A DNA stretch of 64,000 nt from an uncultured Eubacteriales bacterium (lineage in GTDB: Bacteria > Bacillota > Clostridia > UBA1381 > UMGS1253): assembly GCA_902492065.1 (NCBI GenBank), contig CABUKE010000002.1, forward strand, positions 62,001-126,000, read 5' to 3'. A program made the position numbers and the translations under genes. Under the pieces are notes generated by a model. It did not search any database, had not been told where the DNA came from, and saw only the letters and a program-made list of their open reading frames with translations. This document shows positions 32,307 through 40,249 of this stretch, piece after piece. Numbering within the stretch: position 1 is the first letter of the stretch; each line of letters opens with the position of its first letter.

Positions 32307-33320
32307 ATGGCAATTTTTGCAAAAGACATTGGAATCGACCTCGGAACAGCGAATACGCTGGTACACGTAAAGGGAAAGGGAATCGTCGTACGCGAGCCGT
32401 CCGTTGTAGCGATTGATAAAACGACGAACAAGGTTCTTGCAGTCGGCAACGCCGCGAAGGAGATGATTGGCCGTACGCCGGGCAACATTGTAGCAATCCG
32501 CCCGATGAAGGACGGGGTCATTGCCGATTTTGATATTACACAGGCAATGCTGCGCAGCTTTATCAAGGCGGTCAGCTCGTCGGGTTCCATTATGAAACCG
32601 CGTGTCGTGGTCTGCATCCCTTCCGGCATCACAGAGGTGGAGAAGCGTGCCGTTGAGGAGGCTGTGCTGCAGGCTGGCGCACGGGAAGCCTATCTGATGG
32701 AGGAGCCGATGGCGGCGTCGATTGGTGCAGGGCTTCCTGTGGAGGAGCCGACTGGCTGCATGGTTGTGGACATTGGCGGCGGTACGAGCGAGGTTGCGGT
32801 TATCTCGCTGGGCGGCATTGTGACGAGCCGTTCGGTTCGTGTGGCGGGCGACGCACTCGACAGCGCGATTGTCGCGTATATTAAAAAAGAGTACAATCTT
32901 ATGATTGGCGACCGGACAGGCGAGCAGATCAAGCTTGAGATTGGCTCCGCTTATCCGGAGGAAACGGAACATACCATGGAAATCCGCGGGCGCGACCTTG
33001 TGACCGGTTTACCAAAGAATATTACAATTACGCAGGAGGAAATCCGCGGCGCGCTCGACGAACCGATTACGGCAATCGTCGACGCAATCAAGTTTACGCT
33101 GGAGAAGACGCCGCCGGAGCTCTCTGCCGATATTATGGACCGCGGAATTATGCTGACAGGCGGCGGCGCGCTGATTCGCGGGCTGGACAAGCTCATCACG
33201 CGCGAAACGGGGATTCCGGTCTATGTTGCAGAGGACCCGCTGGACTGCGTTGCACTTGGGACTGGAAAGGTGCTTGAGGAAATTGAAACGCTGAAAAAGG
33301 TACTGATTAATTCGAAGTAA
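32307..33320 (+). CDS. mreB: Rod shape-determining protein MreB
   Basis: MreB is the bacterial actin that organises the elongation machinery at the membrane. The ASKHA phosphate loops are DIGIDLGTANTLVHVKGKG and VVDIGGGTSEVAVISLGG. The adenosine loop region MLTGGGALIRGLD is near the C-terminus. Length is 337 residues. A perfect AAAGGAG SD precedes the ATG. It is followed by mreC, mreD and the elongasome transpeptidase in one operon. Confidence 0.97.
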   Translation: MAIFAKDIGIDLGTANTLVHVKGKGIVVREPSVVAIDKTTNKVLAVGNAAKEMIGRTPGNIVAIRPMKDGVIADFDITQAMLRSFIKAVSSSGSIMKPRVVVCIPSGITEVEKRAVEEAVLQAGAREAYLMEEPMAASIGAGLPVEEPTGCMVVDIGGGTSEVAVISLGGIVTSRSVRVAGDALDSAIVAYIKKEYNLMIGDRTGEQIKLEIGSAYPEETEHTMEIRGRDLVTGLPKNITITQEEIRGALDEPITAIVDAIKFTLEKTPPELSADIMDRGIMLTGGGALIRGLDKLITRETGIPVYVAEDPLDCVALGTGKVLEEIETLKKVLINSK

Positions 33321-33347
33321 TCAGTTTTTGCTTGTGAGGTGATTGCG

Positions 33348-34196
33348 GTGTATTTTTTTGAAAAGCATAAAAAAATGTCAATCATCATTGGAACTGCACT
33401 GGTTATCCTGATTGTGATGGGCATTTCTGTGCTGGCAGGGGGGACATTTTTTGCGGAGAACTTGTTTAATACGGTCGTATCCCCGATTCAAAAGGGTATC
33501 ACTGCCGTAACCGACGGCGTTGGCGGTTTTTTCAACTTCCTGTTTGAGATGAAGGATTATAAAGAGGAAAATACGCGCCTGTCGAAGCGCGTTGCCGAAT
33601 TGGAGCGCGAACAGAGAAGCGCGCAGGACTATAAGGCGGAGAATGACCGCCTTTCCGGGCTGTTGGATTTAAAGGAAAACGATTATGCCAACCTGCGCAC
33701 GACCGGGGCGAGCATCATTGGTTGGAGTACGGACAACTGGTTTAACTACTACACGATTGACAAGGGTTCTTTGGACGGCGTGCAGGAAAAGAGTATGGTT
33801 CTGACAGACGAGGGTCTTGTGGGCCACGTGCAGGAAGTGGGGCTAAACTGGTCGCGCATTGTAACAATTGTCGATTCTTCCTCTTCTGTGGGGGCAAAGG
33901 TCGTACGCACGGGGGATGTTGCGCTTGTAACGGGTGACAATACCTATGAAAAGCAGGGGCTGTGCAAACTGGAGTTTATTAACAAAGAGTCGCAGATTGT
34001 AGTTGGCGACATCATTGAAACGTCAGGGCTTGGCGGTATTTATGCAGCGGGCGTACCGATTGGGCGTGTGAAGGAAATTGTTACCGATTCGACCGGAGTG
34101 AGCCAGTACGCTCTGATTGAGCCGCTGGTCGACTTTAACGCTACACGCCATGTACTCGTTGTTTTGGATACCATGGAGCAAAACGGCGGGCAGTAA
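33348..34196 (+). CDS. mreC: Rod shape-determining protein MreC
   Basis: MreC is a bitopic membrane protein that links MreB to the transpeptidase. It has a single N-terminal membrane segment (about residues 10-30), then a coiled coil (about 65-100: KEENTRLSKRVAELEREQRS). The beta-rich periplasm-side domain includes GLVGHVQEVG and the ending SALIEPLVDF-like segment. The start at GTG 33348 is chosen because GTGAGGTG lies 6-7 bases upstream; the in-frame GTG at 33339 overlaps that SD. Length about 282 residues. Confidence 0.95.
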   Translation: MYFFEKHKKMSIIIGTALVILIVMGISVLAGGTFFAENLFNTVVSPIQKGITAVTDGVGGFFNFLFEMKDYKEENTRLSKRVAELEREQRSAQDYKAENDRLSGLLDLKENDYANLRTTGASIIGWSTDNWFNYYTIDKGSLDGVQEKSMVLTDEGLVGHVQEVGLNWSRIVTIVDSSSSVGAKVVRTGDVALVTGDNTYEKQGLCKLEFINKESQIVVGDIIETSGLGGIYAAGVPIGRVKEIVTDSTGVSQYALIEPLVDFNATRHVLVVLDTMEQNGGQ

Positions 34197-34217
34197 ATTG
34201 GAAGGGCGGTTATTGCA

Positions 34218-34703
34218 ATGAAAATGCTGCGCTTGGGTATTGTAACTTTTATTATTTATCTGATACAGACGACGTTTATCCAGTATTTTGCAATTGGCGG
34301 CATCATTCCAAACCTGATGGTTGTGTTTGTTATCTGCTTTGCCTTGACGCAGACGGACTATAAGAAGCCGATGTTTTACGGGCTTGCGTGTGGGATTCTG
34401 CTGGACTTTTCTTCTGAGACGATATTTGGCGTTCATGCTCTTTTGTGCATGTTTGGCGCGCTGCTTTGTGAGCAGATAAGTACACGCTTTTTTAAAGGAA
34501 AGTTTTTTGTTTCCCTGTTATTTGTCTGCGTAATCAGTTTTCTTTACGAAATTGCTTATTTTGCCATGTCGTTTATGCGCTACGACGGTCTTTCGCTTTC
34601 CTATGCGTTACTTGGTATTGCGTTGCCGACGGTTGCGTACAATGTGGCGGTGGCGGTTGTGGTACTGTTGATTATGCGCCGCAGCGAGGCGGTCGGCGAC
34701 TGA
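34218..34703 (+). CDS. mreD: Rod shape-determining protein MreD
   Basis: A 161-residue polytopic membrane protein with about five hydrophobic helices. It has the family segment IIPNLMVVFVICFALTQTDYKKP and the short FGLACGILLDFSSETIFG motif. Sequence conservation in MreD is low, so the call rests on hydropathy and position between mreC and the transpeptidase. SD GGAAGGGCGG upstream. Confidence 0.93.
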   Translation: MKMLRLGIVTFIIYLIQTTFIQYFAIGGIIPNLMVVFVICFALTQTDYKKPMFYGLACGILLDFSSETIFGVHALLCMFGALLCEQISTRFFKGKFFVSLLFVCVISFLYEIAYFAMSFMRYDGLSLSYALLGIALPTVAYNVAVAVVVLLIMRRSEAVGD

Positions 34704-34725
34704 GGTCAATAAGGGTGGTGAGGCT

Positions 34726-36825
34726 TTGATTCGCCTGGATAATAATAAAAAAGACCAGAGCAGGTATAAGGTATATACCGCTTTTGTTGGCGTGCTTGCC
34801 CTTTTGATTGTGGCGCGCCTTTTTTGGATGCAGATTATCTGCGGGGAGGACTATCTTTTGCAGGCGGAGCAGAAACAGCTCCGCAGTGTAACGGTGTCTG
34901 CTCCGCGCGGCGAGATTGTCGACCGGTACGGTCAGCCGCTTGTAACAAATAAAACGGGATATTCTGTACAAATTCAGAAAACGAATCTGACAAACGACGA
35001 GTTTAATGCAATTTTGCTAAAAATATATAATCTAATCACGGAGCACGGCGAAGAGGTGCTCCAGACGCTTCCGATTGCGTCCAATCCACTGCGCTTTACC
35101 TTTTCCGAAGGGACAAATTTGCAGGAGGGACAGAGCGCGGCGGATGCAGAGGCAAAGTGGAAAGAAGAACAAAAGTTTGATGCGGCCATAACGCCGCGGG
35201 AGGCGCTTGAAAAACTGCGGAAGCGTTATAAAATAGCGGAGGAATATTCCGAGGAGGATGCGCTTAAAATTGTTTCTCTGCGCTATGAAATGGAAATTCG
35301 GGATTTTTCCGTCAGTACGCCGTTTACAGTTGCCTCTGATGTAGATATGAACCTGGTTACAAAGCTGAAGGAGGAACAGGCGGAGTATCCCTGCGTTAAT
35401 ATTACGACGGAGTATTTCCGGCAGTATTCCCAGGGAAATCTTGCCGCGCATCTGCTTGGGCGTACAGGGGTAATTTCAAGCGATGAATATGCCGAGCTGA
35501 AAAGTCAGGGCTATAAAATGACTGACGAGGTAGGCAAACAGGGAATCGAAAAGGAATTTGAAACATTTTTGAAGGGAACGGATGGTTATACAAGCCTTGT
35601 TCAAACGCCGAATGGATTTGAGGTACAGCCGGATTCCGGAAAAGATCCGATTCCTGGCAATTATGTAGTTTTGACACTTGATTCAAAATTGCAAACCGTA
35701 TTGGAACAGTCGCTTGCGAAAACAATTGAGGATATCCGCAGCCGCGGCGGCGACCCGTCGGAAAAGTCGGGCGGCGACGCTTACAGCGGAGCGGCGGTTG
35801 TTATGAATCCAAAAAATGCGGAAATTCTTGCCATGGCGTCCTGGCCGACCTTTGACCCGGCAACCTTTAACGAACAATATAACACGCTGGCAAACGACCC
35901 AAACAAGCCAATCTGGAACCGGGCAATCAGCGGCACGTATGAGCCGGGGTCGACCTTTAAAATGCTGACTTCGATTGCGGCGCTGGAAAGCGGTGTTATA
36001 ACGCCGCGGACGGTAATTGAAGATGAAGGAATCTATAAATATTATGACGACTACCAGCCAAAATGTTGGATTTATACGAAATCAGGCAGAACGCATGGCG
36101 CGCAAACGGTAACAGATGCCGTAAAGAATTCTTGCAACTACTTTTATTATGAAGTCGGCCGTTTGATGGGAATAGAGACGCTCAACGACTATGCAAAGAA
36201 GTTTGGCTTTGGAGAGAGAACGGGGTTTGAGCTTGCCAGCGAAGAGTCAAAGGGCAGGCTCGCCGGCCCGGAGGACCGGGAGGCATATGGCGGGGAGCCG
36301 TGGCGCCCCGGCGATACCTTGCAGGCGGCGATTGGTCAGTCGGACAATCTTTTTACGCCTTTGCAGCTTGCAAATTACCTTTCCACACTGATTAATGGCG
36401 GAAACAGATATAAGCCGCATATCGTTAAGACGATTCGCTCGCCGATTGACGGTAGTGTGGTGCTTGAAAAAGAGCCGGAGCTGGTAGAAAGTATACCAAT
36501 GCATGAAGAAAATATTGATGCAGTATTAAACGGTATGCTCGGCGTTACTGAGGATGGTACGGCAAGTTCTCACTTCCGCGAGTATCCTATCGAAGTGGGC
36601 GGAAAGACCGGCTCGGCGCAGGTTGCGGTCGGGTCGGACAACGGCCTGTTTGTTGGCTATGCGCCATTTGATGAACCAGAGATTGCGATTGCAGTCGTAA
36701 TTGAGCATGGTAACAGCGGCGGCGATGTTGTGCCGGTTGTTAAGGATGTATTAGATGCGTATTTTAATAATTATGAAGAACCACAGAGCGATATCAATAA
36801 CGAAACTGGGGCGTTATTGCCCTGA
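34726..36825 (+). CDS. mrdA: Class B penicillin-binding protein, elongasome D,D-transpeptidase (PBP2/MrdA type)
   Basis: The enzyme crosslinks peptidoglycan during lateral wall growth. A short cytoplasmic N-terminus and one membrane helix (about 17-37) precede the dimerisation domain (about 55-290). The transpeptidase domain has the serine box S409-T-F-K412, S469-C-N471 and a K-T-G motif in GGKTGSAQ near residue 625. The mreBCD context assigns it to elongation rather than to septation (SpoVD/FtsI) although both groups share the motifs. The start is TTG, with GGGTGGTGAGG before it. Length 699. Confidence 0.93.
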   Translation: MIRLDNNKKDQSRYKVYTAFVGVLALLIVARLFWMQIICGEDYLLQAEQKQLRSVTVSAPRGEIVDRYGQPLVTNKTGYSVQIQKTNLTNDEFNAILLKIYNLITEHGEEVLQTLPIASNPLRFTFSEGTNLQEGQSAADAEAKWKEEQKFDAAITPREALEKLRKRYKIAEEYSEEDALKIVSLRYEMEIRDFSVSTPFTVASDVDMNLVTKLKEEQAEYPCVNITTEYFRQYSQGNLAAHLLGRTGVISSDEYAELKSQGYKMTDEVGKQGIEKEFETFLKGTDGYTSLVQTPNGFEVQPDSGKDPIPGNYVVLTLDSKLQTVLEQSLAKTIEDIRSRGGDPSEKSGGDAYSGAAVVMNPKNAEILAMASWPTFDPATFNEQYNTLANDPNKPIWNRAISGTYEPGSTFKMLTSIAALESGVITPRTVIEDEGIYKYYDDYQPKCWIYTKSGRTHGAQTVTDAVKNSCNYFYYEVGRLMGIETLNDYAKKFGFGERTGFELASEESKGRLAGPEDREAYGGEPWRPGDTLQAAIGQSDNLFTPLQLANYLSTLINGGNRYKPHIVKTIRSPIDGSVVLEKEPELVESIPMHEENIDAVLNGMLGVTEDGTASSHFREYPIEVGGKTGSAQVAVGSDNGLFVGYAPFDEPEIAIAVVIEHGNSGGDVVPVVKDVLDAYFNNYEEPQSDINNETGALLP

Positions 36826-36848
36826 TTGGCAGGAAGGGGTTTTTGGTT

Positions 36849-37478
36849 TTGGCTATAAATGAGGCAGTACGGCTGAAAGGAATCAAGGATGGAATCATGG
36901 TTATCGTCAGCGAGGCAGATTTTAGTGCGGTTTTGCATGAAACGCTGCAAAAGATTGGCGAGGTGATTGACTTCTTTTCTTCGGGGAGCGGGCGCATACT
37001 GTTTACGGGGTACACGATTGGCGGCGTTAATCGAATTATGCTGGAACAGGAGCTGAAGAAAATTGTTCCGGAGAATGTCAAAATCGAGTATGAAGGGGAG
37101 GATAACGCATTTTTTTCCCGCTTTATGCCTACAGATGACAAAAGCCGCTTCCATCATGGAACGCTGCGCAGCGGGCAATGTCTCAAATCGCTGGGGAATC
37201 TTGTCGTAGTTGGCGACGTTAATCCGGGCGCAGAGCTGATTGCCGCGGGGAATATCGTCGTCATGGGGATACTGCGCGGCATTGTTCACGCTGGCTGTAA
37301 TGGCGATAGAGATGCTATTGTTTCGGCAGCGTGTATGGCGCCGACGCAAATTCGGATTGCGGATATTATTACACGTCCGCCGGATGAAGAGGTCGGGACG
37401 GAATGGCGGCCAGAGATTGCATATGTACACGAGGGAAATATTTACATTGACGGATATTTGTCAAAAAAAATCAAATAA
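36849..37478 (+). CDS. minC: Septum site-determining protein MinC
   Basis: MinC inhibits FtsZ assembly away from midcell, targeted by MinD. The N-terminal domain is divergent. The C-terminal beta-helix is clear: GQCLKSLGNLVVVGDVNPGAEL, then AAGNIVVMGILRGIVHAG, which binds MinD. I choose TTG 36849, 9 bases after AGGAAGGGG; TTG 36843 is too close to it. The product has 209 residues. The order minC-minD-minE after mreD and PBP is typical of Clostridia. Confidence 0.93.
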   Translation: MAINEAVRLKGIKDGIMVIVSEADFSAVLHETLQKIGEVIDFFSSGSGRILFTGYTIGGVNRIMLEQELKKIVPENVKIEYEGEDNAFFSRFMPTDDKSRFHHGTLRSGQCLKSLGNLVVVGDVNPGAELIAAGNIVVMGILRGIVHAGCNGDRDAIVSAACMAPTQIRIADIITRPPDEEVGTEWRPEIAYVHEGNIYIDGYLSKKIK

Positions 37479-37482
37479 TCTA

Positions 37483-37511
37483 TAGACTTAGAAATTTTCA
37501 TATGTTATACT
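37483..37511 (+). promoter_or_regulatory. Possible internal promoter for minDE-mgsA
   Basis: TAGACT and TATACT are 17 bases apart in the 85-base minC-minD gap. The -35 box is poor, so the call is tentative. Confidence 0.4.
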
Positions 37512-37563
37512 TATAATAGTTGTGGTTTTTTATGATTTTTTTACATAGGAGGACAAAACGGTT

Positions 37564-38361
37564 ATGGGTGAGGTAATTGTTATTACATCCGGCAAGGGCG
37601 GCGTTGGAAAGACGACAACGACGGCGAATATCGGAACCGGCCTTGCGTTAAAGAATAAAAGCGTTGTACTGATTGACGCGGATATTGGCCTTCGGAACCT
37701 TGATGTGGTAATGGGGCTTGAAAATAGGATTGTATATGATATCGTAGATGTTGTGGAGGGGCGCTGCCGGACGAAACAGGCCCTTATTAAAGATAAGCGA
37801 TATAACGGGCTTTATATTATCCCAGCGGCGCAGACGCGCGACAAGAATGCCGTTACGCCGGAACAGATGAAAAAGCTTTCGACAGAGCTGAAAAAGGAAT
37901 TCGACTATATTCTGATTGATTGTCCTGCCGGGATTGAGCAGGGATTTAAAAATGCGGTGGCAGGGGCAGACCGTGCTATCGTTGTTACAACGCCGGAGGT
38001 TTCCGCTGTGCGTGATGCGGACCGTATCATTGGTCTTTTGGAAGCAAATGATATCAAAGACCCACATTTGATTGTCAATCGGATTCGTCCGCAGATGATT
38101 AAAAAGGGTGACATGATGAATGTAGATGATATCATTGATATTTTGGCGATTGGATTAATCGGGATTGTGCCCGACGACGAAAATATTATTATTTCGACAA
38201 ACCGCGGTGAGCCGGCTGTTGCGGACGAAAAGTCCAAAGCGGGACAGGCGTACCGGAATATTACAGCCCGTATCATGGGAGAAAAAGTGCCGATTATGGA
38301 GCTGGACGCGCCTGGCTTTATGGCAAAGGTGAAGAAGTTTTTCGGCGTAAAGGCGGATTAA
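37564..38361 (+). CDS. minD: Septum site-determining ATPase MinD
   Basis: MinD is a membrane-associated ParA-family ATPase that positions MinC. The deviant Walker A is GKGGVGKTTTTANIG near residues 10-24. The segment DADIGLRNLDVVMGLENR and the FDYILIDCPAGIEQGF Walker B/switch II region are typical. The C-terminal amphipathic membrane-targeting helix is AKVKKFFGVK. Length 265 residues. SD is AGGAGG, and minE follows 24 bases later. Confidence 0.97.
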   Translation: MGEVIVITSGKGGVGKTTTTANIGTGLALKNKSVVLIDADIGLRNLDVVMGLENRIVYDIVDVVEGRCRTKQALIKDKRYNGLYIIPAAQTRDKNAVTPEQMKKLSTELKKEFDYILIDCPAGIEQGFKNAVAGADRAIVVTTPEVSAVRDADRIIGLLEANDIKDPHLIVNRIRPQMIKKGDMMNVDDIIDILAIGLIGIVPDDENIIISTNRGEPAVADEKSKAGQAYRNITARIMGEKVPIMELDAPGFMAKVKKFFGVKAD

Positions 38362-38385
38362 ACACAGAAAAAGGAGGCAGGCGAG

Positions 38386-38685
38386 ATGGACTTTTTCGGT
38401 CTGTTCAAAAACAAGAAAAAAGGCTCCGGCAGCGCCGCAAAAGAACGGTTACAGTTTGTACTGGTTCATGACCGGGCTGGCGTTTCTCCTGAGTTTTTAG
38501 ACCAGTTGAAAGGCGAAATTATGGCAGTTATTTCCAAGTATATAGAAATCGACCAGAATGAACTCGAAATTCAGGTGACGCGCACAAAGAGTGAGGACGG
38601 CGAACGGGTTGTTCCCGCTTTGGTGGCGAACATCCCAATTAATAAAATGAAGGCAAATTCGGGGGATAATAAGAATAAGAAATAG
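38386..38685 (+). CDS. minE: Cell division topological specificity factor MinE
   Basis: MinE stimulates MinD ATP hydrolysis and drives pole-to-pole oscillation. The N-terminal helix MDFFGLFKNKKK is membrane-binding. The anti-MinCD segment follows with AKERLQFVLVHDRAG, then the dimerising topological domain with ISKYIEIDQNELEI. The product of 99 residues is slightly longer than the typical 88. It is typical for Clostridia and Gram-negative bacteria but absent from B. subtilis, where DivIVA/MinJ are used. Confidence 0.95.
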   Translation: MDFFGLFKNKKKGSGSAAKERLQFVLVHDRAGVSPEFLDQLKGEIMAVISKYIEIDQNELEIQVTRTKSEDGERVVPALVANIPINKMKANSGDNKNKK

Positions 38686-38704
38686 AGAGGAGAGCGAATG
38701 CGGA

Positions 38705-39115
38705 ATGAATATCGCGTTGATTGCCCACGATAAGAAAAAAGAATTGATGGTAGAGTTTTGTATTGCATATAAAGGGATTCTAAGCAAACATAATCTGTTT
38801 GCGACAGGGACGACCGGCGGTTTGGTTATTGAGGCGACTGGGATGCCGATTCATCGGTTTTTGTCCGGCCCGCAGGGCGGCGACCAGCAGATTGGCGCGC
38901 GAATTGCCTACAACGAGATTGACCTCGTACTGTTCTTCCGCGATCCGCTGACGGCACAGCCACACGAGCCGGATGTTTCAGCGCTGTTCCGTCTGTGTGA
39001 TGTACACAATATTCCTCTTGCCACCAATGTTGCAACCGCAGAGGTTCTGATTCACGGTGTAGAACGCGGCGATTTGGCATGGCGTGATATTGTGAATCCT
39101 AAAAAAGACATATAA
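38705..39115 (+). CDS. mgsA: Methylglyoxal synthase
   Basis: MgsA converts dihydroxyacetone phosphate to methylglyoxal and phosphate, a bypass that relieves sugar phosphate stress. The conserved pieces are ALIAHDKKKELM at the N-terminus, the phosphate-binding TGTTG near residues 39-43, and SGPQGGDQQIGARI near residues 57-70 with the catalytic Asp. Length 136 residues is normal. It is the last gene of the shape and division operon, followed by a strong terminator. mgsA at the end of min operons is common in Clostridia; whether the link has meaning is unknown. Confidence 0.95.
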   Translation: MNIALIAHDKKKELMVEFCIAYKGILSKHNLFATGTTGGLVIEATGMPIHRFLSGPQGGDQQIGARIAYNEIDLVLFFRDPLTAQPHEPDVSALFRLCDVHNIPLATNVATAEVLIHGVERGDLAWRDIVNPKKDI

Positions 39116-39116
39116 T

Positions 39117-39147
39117 AAAAGGCCCGAACCTCGGTTCGGGCCTTTTT
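39117..39147. terminator. Strong bidirectional terminator after mgsA
   Basis: The 13-bp stem AAAAGGCCCGAAC/GTTCGGGCCTTTT with loop CTCG has U-tracts in both directions. It ends the mgsA operon and the convergent XRE gene. Confidence 0.93.
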
Positions 39148-39149
39148 CC

Positions 39150-39533
39150 TTAATCGTCAATTTGCCGGAGGGTATTGCTGTTCTTTGCCTGTTTGTCCAA
39201 AAGATAGTTGTAAAAATCTTTTAACTGACGTTTGTATTCGTCCGAAAGCAAACTCATGTCGAGATAGTCTTCAATATTATAGACCATTTTGCCCTCGCGC
39301 ATATTTATGGTGCGGATGTCCGATACGCCGAGCATGTAGTCAGACGAAACATTAAAAAATTTACAAATTTCTACCAACTTTGTATAATCGGGAACGCGTT
39401 TTGCTGTTTCCCAATAACAGATGCACGGTCTGGTAACGCGGAACAGGTTGGCAAGCTGTTGCTGTGTATACCCGCTTTTGATGCGGAGTTCTTTAAAACG
39501 CTGCGCGAATTTTACATTTGTTTTGGAATCCAA
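39150..39533 (-). CDS. XRE-family HTH transcriptional regulator
   Basis: The product has 127 residues. The N-terminal Cro/C1 HTH covers about residues 8-62: LRIKSGYTQQQLANLFRVTRP and then the family GVSDIR end. The C-terminal half (MREGKMVYNIEDYLDMSLL) is a helical effector or dimerisation part with no recognised domain. It has its own promoter (39572-39600) and faces the small-multidrug-export homologue divergently. Its targets are unknown; self-regulation or control of the divergent gene is a guess. Confidence 0.88.
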   Translation of the reverse strand: MDSKTNVKFAQRFKELRIKSGYTQQQLANLFRVTRPCICYWETAKRVPDYTKLVEICKFFNVSSDYMLGVSDIRTINMREGKMVYNIEDYLDMSLLSDEYKRQLKDFYNYLLDKQAKNSNTLRQIDD

Positions 39534-39571
39534 AAATCATTCATCCCCTTATCCTATTCTTAACCGCCCTT

Positions 39572-39600
39572 ATTTTATCACATGGAGAAAGGGATTGCAA
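39572..39600 (-). promoter_or_regulatory. Promoter for the XRE regulator
   Basis: On the minus strand, TTGCAA and TAAAAT are 17 bases apart, with transcription directed at the XRE gene about 40 bases away. Confidence 0.65.
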
Positions 39601-39678
39601 TGCTTTTTGGCGGAATTTGCCTTGAAAAGTACGTTTTTGTATATTGGACATTAATTTCGTAAAAAAATGCTAAAACAA

Positions 39679-39707
39679 TTGATTTTCATGCGGAATTAAG
39701 ATATAAT
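39679..39707 (+). promoter_or_regulatory. Promoter for the small export gene and metK
   Basis: TTGATT and TATAAT are 17 bases apart. This is the only good promoter seen before metK, so metK is probably read through the interrupted gene. Confidence 0.7.
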
Positions 39708-39735
39708 AAGATAAACAATTGAAGAGAGGGATTGG

Positions 39736-40233
39736 ATGTCGGCGATGGTCGCGTTTTTTCAAAGTCATTTTTCAGCAGAGTGCGCTACTTTCTTGATTTC
39801 TATGTTGCCGATTATAGAGCTTCGCGGTGGCATTCCATTTGGAATCGCAATGGGCGTAAGCTGACCAGTCGCTTTTTTATTAGGTGCAGCTGGAAATATG
39901 CTTCCAATTCCGTTTGTCATATGGCTAATCCGGCCGATTCTAAACTTTTTACGCAAACGGAAATGTTTTTCCAGGATTGTTGCCTGGCAGGAACGTAAGA
40001 TGCAGAAGCATGCAAAGTCAGTGGCTCGCTACAGCATGCTTGGTTTATTCTTGTTTGTTGCAATCCCTTTGCCGGGGACCGGCGCATGGACAGGAGCTAT
40101 GGTTGCAGACTTTTTGGAGATGAAGCTGTGGTGTTCTTTGATTTCCATTTTTTGTGGTGTGCTTGTTGCGGCTGTTCTTGTAACGCTTGCTTCTATGGGG
40201 GTTGTAAGCGGGTTGGAATGGCTGATAAAATAG
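39736..40233 (+). pseudogene. Small multidrug export (Smp)/COG2426-family protein interrupted by in-frame TGA
   Basis: One reading frame runs from ATG 39736 to the stop at 40233, broken by TGA at 39862-39864. The two halves together make a normal 165-residue membrane protein of the COG2426 family. Signs are LPIIELRGGIPFGIAMG before the stop and GNMLPIPFVIWLI after it, then PLPGTGAWTGAMVA, all family-typical. Members often have an aromatic or Trp residue at the interrupted place, so a TGG to TGA change explains it. The SD and promoter remain intact. Either a fresh nonsense mutation, a sequencing error, or read-through (the stop is followed by C). A shorter restart at ATG 39898 is possible. metK starts 16 bases later. 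Confidence 0.8.
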
Positions 40234-40249
40234 GAGAGAGGTGCAGGAA

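Noticed and set aside
39862..39864. TGA read as Trp genome-wide (code 4/25) or as selenocysteine
   Set aside because: TGA ends yqhQ, mreD, rlmD, the methyltransferase and murJ in this window, and TGG codes Trp elsewhere. No SECIS-like hairpin follows the stop and the position is not a Cys site.
40234..40249. SAM riboswitch before metK
   Set aside because: Only 16 bases separate metK from the interrupted gene, and the upstream region to 39600 shows no S-box or SAM-II/III features.
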